In this document: positions 32,697 to 37,912 of the stretch, in pieces
Layout: each line of letters opens with the position of its first letter
How positions within the stretch are numbered: the first letter of the stretch is position 1
Assembly (NCBI GenBank): GCA_030017955.1
Contig: JASEGR010000024.1
Location: 1 to 37,912 of the forward strand
Direction of reading: 5' to 3'
Origin: Candidatus Eisenbacteria bacterium
Lineage (GTDB): Bacteria > Eisenbacteria > RBG-16-71-46 > JASEGR01
Length of the DNA stretch: 37,912 nt
The notes under the pieces: model-generated
The model's input: only the letters and a program-made list of their open reading frames with translations
The model's database searches: none
Told to the model about the DNA's origin: nothing
Translations under genes and position numbers: made by a program

Positions 32697-32990
32697 ATGT
32701 CCGCACACGATCCACTCACGCTCAGCCAACGGTCGTCCATTCTTGATCGGCTCTTCCACGACGTGATGGATCGCGGCACGCATGAACGGTGGATGGATCG
32801 CGTACCCGGGGATTCCGTCACGAAACGGGAGGAACTCTACCGCGTCCTCGGCGCGTTGACGAAGGAACGAGCGAGCTGGCTCATCCAGGCGATTTTGAAC
32901 CGGAATCAGGACTACGTGTTCACGCAACTCGCGCAACTCGGGTACTTCGATGCCATCGAACAGAAAGAAAGACATGTCCATCTCGTATGA
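32697..32990 (+). CDS. Hypothetical helical protein, 97 aa
   Basis: T-ATG start at 32697. The whole protein looks helical and charged (TLSQRSSILDRLFHDVMDRG; LYRVLGALTKERASWLIQAI). No transmembrane segment, Cys cluster or family motif. The following gene overlaps its end by some 17 bases, so the two are probably translated together. Confidence 0.6.
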   Translation: MSAHDPLTLSQRSSILDRLFHDVMDRGTHERWMDRVPGDSVTKREELYRVLGALTKERASWLIQAILNRNQDYVFTQLAQLGYFDAIEQKERHVHLV

Positions 32991-33225
32991 TGCGAGCGAT
33001 ACGATGCGCAGAGGTCCATGCACGACGTGCATCCGTGGGTTGCCGTTCCATGAGCGTGAGGGCGATGCACGGTACGCCACAGAACAGTTGGAACTACGGC
33101 GGATCACAAACGAACACGTCACGTCATTCGTACTTATGAAAGAAGACGGAGCTATTTTTGGATGTATAGATCACAAATGGAACGCCAACGCAAAACCGGA
33201 CCGATTGATCCGAAAGGATCATTGA
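32974..33225 (+). CDS. Small Cys-containing protein, about 83 aa
   Basis: The frame is open from 32950; ATG 32974 gives MSISYDASDTMRRGPCTTCI and ends at TGA 33223-33225. A CxxC pair (PCTTC) and later C-x-D-H (FGCIDH) may bind zinc. The C-terminus is basic. No start in this frame is preceded by T, so the start is uncertain; ATG 32950 is the alternative. It overlaps the preceding gene. Confidence 0.5.
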   Translation: MSISYDASDTMRRGPCTTCIRGLPFHEREGDARYATEQLELRRITNEHVTSFVLMKEDGAIFGCIDHKWNANAKPDRLIRKDH

Positions 33226-33250
33226 CCGCGATGCAGTGAGGCGGAGATAT

Positions 33251-34042
33251 ATGGAGACGCAAGCAGAACCAGTGACGGCAGCGGTCGTGCCGTCGGAAAT
33301 CATGCACTCGATCATCGTTGAGCGCGCACCGGATCTGGTGCTCGCCGAGGCCAAGCACGCATCGATCGCGTTGACGGAGGTCATTCGTCAGAAACCGAAA
33401 CAGGTGAGATTCGGAGGAGAACAATACCTTGAGTTTGAAGACTGGCAATTGCTCGGACGGTTCTACGGGCTCTCGGTTCGTATCGTGGAATCGTCGGTAC
33501 GGTACGTCGAGTACGGAGACGTACACGGCTTCGAGGCGACGGCGGAGGTGCTGCGGAATGCAGACAGCGCGGTGATTTCCGCGGCCTCGGCAATGTGCTT
33601 GAACGACGAGCAGAACTGGCGGAGCAAGCCGCTCTTCCAACTCAAGAGCATGGCCCAGACACGTGCGTGCGCTAAGGCGTTCCGCAACGTACTCTCATGG
33701 GTTGCGGTGCTCGCTGGATTCCGGCCTACCCCCGCAGAGGAGATGGATGGCGTATTCCCTGCGGAGCCATTCCCGACCAAGAATCCCGCACGGAAGGCCC
33801 CACAAGGCCCTACAATGCCTCTAGAATCAACGGAAACCCATCAGAGCACCGATGATGCTATTCGGGAGGTGTTTCCAGTGGCGGAGCCTGTAGCGCCTCC
33901 TTCAATGGCCAAGAAGCCGATAGAGAAGATCGTCGCCAATTGTGCGCAGTGTGAAACGGGGATTACGGATGCCGTACTCCGGTACTCGCAAAAGAAGCAT
34001 GGGAGACCACTTTGTTTTATTCATCAAAAATCCATGTCCTAG
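33251..34042 (+). CDS. Recombination/ssDNA-associated family protein, 263 aa
   Basis: T-ATG at 33251. The core (about 53-165) reads FGGEQYLEFEDWQLLGRFYG, R-Y-V-E-Y-x-D-V-H-G-F-E-A, then NWRSKPLFQLKSMAQTRACA, K-A-F-R, and VAVLAGFRPTPAEEM. This is a widespread phage and mobile-element family I remember only as uncharacterised; the S-M-A-Q-T-R-A...K-A-x-R signature is its hallmark. Its C-terminal NCAQC...LCFIH may be a zinc ribbon. A role in homologous recombination or ssDNA handling is suggested by the resemblance of the core helix to annealing proteins, but is not demonstrated. Confidence 0.5.
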   Translation: METQAEPVTAAVVPSEIMHSIIVERAPDLVLAEAKHASIALTEVIRQKPKQVRFGGEQYLEFEDWQLLGRFYGLSVRIVESSVRYVEYGDVHGFEATAEVLRNADSAVISAASAMCLNDEQNWRSKPLFQLKSMAQTRACAKAFRNVLSWVAVLAGFRPTPAEEMDGVFPAEPFPTKNPARKAPQGPTMPLESTETHQSTDDAIREVFPVAEPVAPPSMAKKPIEKIVANCAQCETGITDAVLRYSQKKHGRPLCFIHQKSMS

Positions 34043-34066
34043 TGAGTTATGTATTCTCAGTGATGT

Positions 34067-34762
34067 ATGGGTATCTTTTCTGAAATAAAGAAGGCAGTAT
34101 CGAAAAGGAAGGTAGGGACCTATCGTTCAATGAGTGGCAATGGGTTCGTTCAAGTCATTGATGAAGGTTCTATTACATTCCAAGACGGAACAGTCATCGG
34201 AAGAACTCAAAAAGTAGATACGCGCGAGAGTAAAAAACCAATTGAGGTGTGGGAGTTATTGAAGGATCAAACCGAACCGATCGTAGATACCTCTAATCTT
34301 GTTCAAAAAATCAAAACCATCAAAAAGCGTATCAAGATACTTGAAGATCATGTCAGTATTTTCGATCTCAATGCCGAATATACGGTACTCGGGTTCCTCG
34401 AAGCGAGGAAGAAATACGATACCTATAAGCATCTATTCTCGTATCCCACGACGCATGAACAAGCAATCCGTAATCTCTGCGCAACGTATCGCTTGAAGAT
34501 TGTACCCGTTACTCAATACTCAGGGACGATGCCAGAAGAAGCAATCGACGAATTACTGACGTTCAAGCACTCATGCCTCAAAATCCGTAAAGATAAACCA
34601 GTTGTCCGGCTCATCGTACAAGACTTTGATCCAAAAACAGAATTGAAGAAACGGGATCCCATTCTCCTCGTTTCTTCACCATTCGGGAATTGGGACTACG
34701 TCCTTGGTGCATGGGATAAAGAAGTGCTCATCGTTGATGAGTTGATATACATGGGAAAGTAG
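34067..34762 (+). CDS. Unknown protein upstream of Ro60, A+T-rich, 231 aa
   Basis: T-ATG at 34067. The gene is visibly more A+T-rich than its neighbours, suggesting later acquisition. The N-terminal third is beta-rich and basic. A helical middle has KIKTIKKRIKILEDHVSIFD and EARKKYDTYKHLFSYPTTHE. The C-terminal domain ends DPILLVSSPFGNWDYVLGAW then DKEVLIVDELIYMGK. No catalytic motif recognised. Only four bases separate it from the Ro60 gene, so they are co-expressed and may work together. Confidence 0.65.
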   Translation: MGIFSEIKKAVSKRKVGTYRSMSGNGFVQVIDEGSITFQDGTVIGRTQKVDTRESKKPIEVWELLKDQTEPIVDTSNLVQKIKTIKKRIKILEDHVSIFDLNAEYTVLGFLEARKKYDTYKHLFSYPTTHEQAIRNLCATYRLKIVPVTQYSGTMPEEAIDELLTFKHSCLKIRKDKPVVRLIVQDFDPKTELKKRDPILLVSSPFGNWDYVLGAWDKEVLIVDELIYMGK

Positions 34763-34766
34763 TGTT

Positions 34767-36344
34767 ATGCACTACACGACGCATTTCAGTACGAAGGAAA
34801 CGCCGCAGAGTGAACGAATCCCCGGATCATCACAGGTGGAGAACTCCACAGGTGGGTTCTCTTGGGCGGTGGATGATTGGATGCGACTCGATCGGTTCCT
34901 CGTTCTCGGTTCTGAAGGTGGAAGTTACTACGCGAGCGAACGAAAACTCACCGTGGAGAATGCCGAAGCGGTCATGCGCTGCATCGTACAAAATGGGGTT
35001 CGCGTGGTCCAAAGAATCGTTGAGGTAAGTGACTCTGGGAGAGCACCAAAGAATGATCCGGCACTCTTCGCACTCGCCATGGTCGCAGGAACGGGAAATC
35101 CCGAGACGCGAAAGGCTGCGCTTGCGGCATTACCGAAAGTTGCGCGTATCGGGACGCACCTGTTCACCTTTGCAGAGTATGTGCAAGCGTTCCGTGGCTG
35201 GGGTCGTGGACTCCGAACCGCAATCGGAAACTGGTACACGCAGCAGACCGTCGATGATCTTGCGTATCAGCTCGTGAAATACCGACAGCGGAACGGATGG
35301 TCGCACCGCGATCTCCTCCGGCTCGCGCATCCGAAGAAACTCGGTGCGCATGATCTCCTCTTCCAGTGGGTGACGCAAGGAAAGCGCGGTGACGGCATCC
35401 ACGACCTCGTGGAACAGTTCGCGCGTCTCCAAGAGACGAAGACGGAACACGATGCGGTGGCAATCATCGAGGCGGACAAACGCATTACGTGGGAAATGGT
35501 GCCAACGAAACTTCTTGGTAGTGCGAAAATGTGGAACGCATTGCTTCCGCATATGCCGCTCCACGCGATGATTCGGAATCTTGGGCGTATGAGCGCGAAT
35601 GGATTATTGAAACCAATGAGTGTATCAGCGAAACTCGTTGGAGAGAAACTCGCAAATAGAGATCAAATCGTGAAATCTCGATTGCATCCCATCGCAGTAC
35701 TCACCGCGCTCCACACGTACAAGAATGGTCGCGGGAATCTCGGGAAGCTCGAATGGGAGCCCGTAGAATCCGTCTGCGATGCGCTCGATGATGCGTTCTA
35801 CGCTGCATTCGGAAACGTAGAGCCATCTGGGAAGCGGATGCTCCTCGCGCTCGATGTCTCTGGTTCGATGTCAGGTGGAGCAGTTGCGGGTGTAAAAGGT
35901 CTCACGCCGCGTATCGCATCCGTAGCAATGGCAATGGTGACTGCGAGAACAGAACCGCAGTATCATGTCATGGCGTTCGCCAACGGTTTCGTCCCATTGA
36001 CAATCACGAAGAAGGAAACGCTTGATGCGGTGATGCGGAAGGCCGATGCGCTTTCGATGGATGGAACCGATTGCGCGCTCCCAATGCTCTGGGCGCTCAA
36101 AGAGAAGATTTCTGTAGATACATTTGTGGTGTATACCGACAGTGAAACGTGGGCGGGAAATATACATCCGAGTCAGGCGCTTGCTCAGTATCGGAACGCG
36201 ATGCAGATTCCCGCGAAGCTCGTCGTGGTAGGGATGGTATCTAATGGGTTTACCGTCGCAGACCCAAATGATCGTGGGATGCTTGATGTCGTAGGATTTG
36301 ATATCGCAGCACCGAACCTCATCACGAATTTTGCCAAGGAGTGA
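34767..36344 (+). CDS. rsr: Ro60/Rsr (TROVE-domain) RNA-binding protein
   Basis: 525 residues, the usual size for bacterial Rsr. The TROVE N-terminus is highly typical: THFSTKETPQSERIPGSSQV, then GFSWAVDDWMRLDRFLVLGS, E-G-G-S-Y-Y-A-S-E, and APKNDPALFALAMVAG. HEAT-like helices follow, forming the ring that holds misfolded RNA ends and binds Y RNA. The C-terminal von Willebrand A domain has the MIDAS motif D363-V-S-G-S-M-S (LLALDVSGSMSGG) and later GTDCALP and YTDSETW. In bacteria Rsr works with Y RNA to bring PNPase to structured RNAs or to aid rRNA maturation. The candidate Y RNA begins at the stop codon. T-ATG start. Confidence 0.95.
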   Translation: MHYTTHFSTKETPQSERIPGSSQVENSTGGFSWAVDDWMRLDRFLVLGSEGGSYYASERKLTVENAEAVMRCIVQNGVRVVQRIVEVSDSGRAPKNDPALFALAMVAGTGNPETRKAALAALPKVARIGTHLFTFAEYVQAFRGWGRGLRTAIGNWYTQQTVDDLAYQLVKYRQRNGWSHRDLLRLAHPKKLGAHDLLFQWVTQGKRGDGIHDLVEQFARLQETKTEHDAVAIIEADKRITWEMVPTKLLGSAKMWNALLPHMPLHAMIRNLGRMSANGLLKPMSVSAKLVGEKLANRDQIVKSRLHPIAVLTALHTYKNGRGNLGKLEWEPVESVCDALDDAFYAAFGNVEPSGKRMLLALDVSGSMSGGAVAGVKGLTPRIASVAMAMVTARTEPQYHVMAFANGFVPLTITKKETLDAVMRKADALSMDGTDCALPMLWALKEKISVDTFVVYTDSETWAGNIHPSQALAQYRNAMQIPAKLVVVGMVSNGFTVADPNDRGMLDVVGFDIAAPNLITNFAKE

Positions 36345-36413
36345 ATATCCGTGGGTCGGAGTACAAGGGTTATCATTGTAGTAATCCCTCGTGCAAAGTT
36401 CATCCACGGTTAT
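36345..36413 (+). ncRNA. Y RNA candidate, cognate to the Ro60 protein
   Basis: Directly after the rsr stop. Lower stem: CCGTGGGT (36349-36356) with ATCCACGG (36402-36409). C36357 is bulged. GGA (36358-36360) pairs with TTC (36399-36401). AAAG (36395-36398) is unpaired on the 3' side. GTAC (36361-36364) pairs with GTGC (36391-36394), then A-C mismatch, AGGG (36366-36369) with CCCT (36386-36389), and a 16-base loop starting TTATCA. The bulged C, the 3'-side A-rich internal loop and GGGTTATCA are arranged as in the Ro-binding stem of animal Y RNAs as I remember them (GGTCCGA...GTAGTGGGTTAT; CTGCTAAATTTGACTGG). No clear promoter, so it may be processed from the rsr transcript. Confidence 0.75.
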
Positions 36414-36422
36414 TGGAAAAAA

Positions 36423-36484
36423 TCTTCGGGCCGGCGTGTGTTGGTTACCTGTTTATACCCGATGCACGATTTTTCGTCCGAAGA
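36423..36484 (+). ncRNA. Second RNA hairpin domain beside the Y RNA
   Basis: TCTTCGG (36423-36429) pairs perfectly with CCGAAGA (36478-36484). Inside are ACGA/TCGT (36466-36469, 36474-36477, loop TTTT) and an alternative TCGGG/CCCGA pairing (36426-36430, 36458-36462). Bacterial Y RNAs often carry a second, sometimes tRNA-like, module next to the Ro-binding stem, and this could be it. I could not identify clear tRNA-like T- or D-loop sequences. Confidence 0.4.
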
Positions 36485-36662
36485 CTGATTCGGTAATGAA
36501 GAAGGGAAAACGGGGAGAGAGCGAGCATTATTGAGCGGTATATGGCGAAGTACTAGACGTACTATGTAAGGGAATCGTGAGACACGAATGAATGCCGCGG
36601 ATGAGAGGACGAGCAACAGATTGAACATGCTCACCTAGTTCGCTGAAAGACGTGCAAGGATT
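36485..36662 (+). other. Non-coding stretch after the Y RNA region
   Basis: No convincing gene in 178 bases. It contains a small hairpin AGTAC-TAGAC-GTACT (36549-36563) and two T-ATG triplets that reach stops within four codons. With the RNA elements before it, the interval 36345-36662 is the longest gene-free stretch of the genome. Confidence 0.5.
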
Positions 36663-36836
36663 GTGACCTACATCGCTATCGCCAAAGCGCTCCGTCAGAA
36701 GATGCACGGGTGGAAGTACTGCTCGCCGTACACGTACAGCTGCTATCAGTGCGCGATGTGGTATGCGTTGAGTGTGTTAGAACACGCGGCGGATTTGGAG
36801 AAGTTCACAGCAGAACGGAAGAGGAAAACAAGATGA
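36663..36836 (+). CDS. Small Cys/Tyr-rich protein, 57 aa
   Basis: GTG at 36663 (preceded by T), TGA at 36834-36836. Product: VTYIAIAKALRQKMHGWKYC, then SPYTYSCYQCAMWYALSVLE and a charged helical tail. Three cysteines and aromatic residues (C-x6-C-x2-C) suggest a small structured or metal-binding protein. The frame is closed just upstream by TAG. Coding appearance is good for its size; function unknown. Confidence 0.5.
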   Translation: MTYIAIAKALRQKMHGWKYCSPYTYSCYQCAMWYALSVLEHAADLEKFTAERKRKTR

Positions 36837-36849
36837 AGAGGGAATGAAT

Positions 36850-36915
36850 ATGCTCACGAAGGAACAGCTCAATGAGATTCGGGAGCGCTCCGTAAAATCA
36901 TGTAAACAGAGTTGA
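36850..36915 (+). pseudogene. Truncated start of a common small phage protein
   Basis: T-ATG at 36850 gives MLTKEQLNEIRERSVKSCKQ then S and a stop. A start of the form M-L-T-x-E-Q-L-x-E-I-R-x-R is common at the N-terminus of longer phage proteins, so this may be a gene cut short by mutation. The 34 bases that follow contain nothing obvious. It may also be a genuine 21-residue peptide. Confidence 0.35.
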
Positions 36916-36949
36916 GACTCACCATTTCAATGAATAAGTACCGAGCGAT

Positions 36950-37300
36950 ATGAATAACGAGCGCATAAAGAATAAATACGGAAACATACGTACGGAAATA
37001 GACGGCAAGGTTTTCTCGAGTAAACGGGAAGCGGAAGTCTACCGTGAACTTCAGTCCTGCCGGCGAGCGAGAAGGAACGATCAACGAGTCGTAGAAATAC
37101 AGGTTCACCCCAAATATCCGTTCATCATCAACGAGAACAACATCGGGATTTACACGGCGGATTTTTGGGTGAAGTACGCGGATGGGCACGAGGAAGTTAT
37201 CGATGTGAAGAGTCCGGTTACCGCAAAGCTCAAGGATTTCCGGCGCACCATGAAGCTCATGCGCGCGTTCTACGGAATTGAGGTGCAGGTACGACAGTAA
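36950..37300 (+). CDS. DUF1064 endonuclease (PD-(D/E)XK type)
   Basis: 116 residues from T-ATG. The family order is complete: KYGNIRTEIDGKVFSSKREA (E27 of S-K-R-E-A-E), a hydrophobic strand EIQVHPKYPFII, Y-T-A-D-F (D71), and E-E-V-I-D-V-K (D85-x-K87) with K-D-F-R-R following. DUF1064 proteins are small phage nucleases of the restriction-enzyme fold, probably acting on branched or recombination DNA. All catalytic residues are present, so it should be active. Confidence 0.85.
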   Translation: MNNERIKNKYGNIRTEIDGKVFSSKREAEVYRELQSCRRARRNDQRVVEIQVHPKYPFIINENNIGIYTADFWVKYADGHEEVIDVKSPVTAKLKDFRRTMKLMRAFYGIEVQVRQ

Positions 37301-37313
37301 ATGGAAATACGTT

Positions 37314-37637
37314 ATGACGACCTACCGACATGGAGATCTCCTGGTGCGACCGATCGGGTCGATTCCCGAAGGAGCAACGGAGAATACGAAAGGAGATGCG
37401 CACATCCTCGCGTACGGTGAGGCAACGGGACACCGACACCGTATCGCCGATCCGCGTCCCGACACAGTACGATTTTTCACGACTCCCGATGGTCGCGCGG
37501 TCATGGAGGTGTTCCAACCGGTCGAGCTCGTCCATGAAGAGCATAAGACGCTCACGATCGCACCCGCGATCTACGAAGTCGTGCATGAGCGAGAATACGG
37601 CTACTTCGTGCAATCCGTTCGGCAAGTCCAAGATTGA
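37314..37637 (+). CDS. Conserved phage protein of unknown function, 107 aa
   Basis: T-ATG at 37314; the frame is open back to 37278. The pattern YRHGDLLVRPIGSIPEGATE, then HILAYGEATGHRHRI, HEEHKTLTIAPAIYEVVHER and E-Y is shared by many small phage proteins with a G-E-x-T-G-H-x-H-R motif and a Q/H-E-R-E-Y end. The two conserved histidine groups (H-x-H and H-E-E-H) suggest metal binding. No function is known to me. The next gene starts in TGA-T-ATG form right after it. Confidence 0.7.
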   Translation: MTTYRHGDLLVRPIGSIPEGATENTKGDAHILAYGEATGHRHRIADPRPDTVRFFTTPDGRAVMEVFQPVELVHEEHKTLTIAPAIYEVVHEREYGYFVQSVRQVQD

Positions 37638-37638
37638 T

Positions 37639-37912
37639 ATGGCGAAAGGACTCATATGGAAAAACGATGGAGAACGCGCGCGCGGGTTCACCGATGCGAC
37701 GCTTGCGCTCATCAAGCGCATGGAACGTGTGAACCTTCGGCGTGGATGGCCACTCCAGAAAGAGGAATGTGAAGCTGCGATTGCGGAAGCATATCGGATT
37801 GCTGGTCTATCGACGCCAAAATTTGATTGGCGATTCGACGTGACCGATACAGGTTTCGGAAAAGCTGCGGGGGCTGCGGGGGCTTCGGGGGCTGCGAGGG
37901 CTGCGTGGGCTG
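37639..37912 (+). CDS. DUF6745-like repeat protein, N-terminal part (runs off the contig)
   Basis: T-ATG at 37639; open to the last base (91 codons plus one base). A helical N-terminal domain ends with ECEAAIAEAYRIAGLSTPKF then DWRF, recalling the A-A-Y-R-A-A-G-L-x-x-P segment near the start of DUF6745 proteins. From residue 75 the sequence becomes AAGAAGASGAARAAWA, the same 9-base repeat that opens the contig. Joined across a circular junction with two extra bases (or 9n+2), this frame would run into the C-terminal half at 1-807; joined exactly as given it is out of frame. Confidence 0.75.
   Translation, partial: MAKGLIWKNDGERARGFTDATLALIKRMERVNLRRGWPLQKEECEAAIAEAYRIAGLSTPKFDWRFDVTDTGFGKAAGAAGASGAARAAWA

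Noticed and set aside
36410-36634. Minus-strand ORF with hydrophobic N-terminus (MSMFNLLLVL)
   Set aside because: Overlaps the second RNA hairpin, has a GTG start without the genome's start context, and is opposite in strand to everything but the dead HNH gene. Possible but unsupported.
1-37912. tRNA or rRNA genes
   Set aside because: I found no cloverleaf with a T-loop of the GTTCGANTC type and CCA-compatible acceptor, and no rRNA-like sequence, though a covariance scan would be more sensitive.

Overview
The window is an essentially complete tailed-phage genome of about 38 kb and roughly 57% G+C by eye, probably assembled from a metagenome and circular or circularly permuted. Both contig ends fall inside the same low-complexity repeat of one gene: the DUF6745-like protein starts at 37639, runs off the right end, and resumes at base 1. 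Every credible gene is on the + strand except a decayed HNH endonuclease at 16491-16968. There is no tape measure, sheath or baseplate gene. Long internal virion proteins, an adaptor and a beta-propeller-like protein point to a podovirus-like particle. I see no integrase, repressor, DNA polymerase or tRNA gene, so a lytic phage using host polymerase is the simplest reading. The host cannot be named. Almost all starts read T-ATG with no Shine-Dalgarno sequence, which suggests a host or phage with unusual translation initiation.

Layout: 1-807 is the tail of the DUF6745 gene. 816-3062 holds small genes (HAD-like phosphatase, zinc-finger proteins, unknowns). 3351-9482 is the packaging and head block (TerS, TerL, portal, two small basic proteins, scaffold, major capsid protein). 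9586-15552 holds fibre-like repeat proteins and small head proteins. 15554-18096 is the lysis region (membrane proteins, M23 peptidase, holin candidate) interrupted by the dead HNH gene. 18159-28358 holds adaptor, propeller, fibre and two large internal proteins, the second with an LPD38-like domain. 28396-30879 starts with a structured leader RNA, followed by a zinc-finger protein and a fused primase-polymerase/helicase. 30832-31021 is an array of palindromic repeats that looks like a replication origin, followed at 31385-31438 by DnaA boxes around a sigma70-type promoter. 31162-37637 holds early or accessory genes, including a recombination-associated protein, a Ro60 (TROVE) protein and a DUF1064 nuclease.

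The most exciting item is the Ro60 gene at 34767-36344 followed directly by what I read as its Y RNA at 36345-36413. That RNA has a lower stem with a bulged C and a 3'-side AAAG internal loop in the same order as the Ro-binding site of animal Y RNAs. Next in interest are the origin-like array built from a 19-base palindrome, the pseudoknotted leader RNA at 28427-28565, and the genome-wide T-ATG start context.
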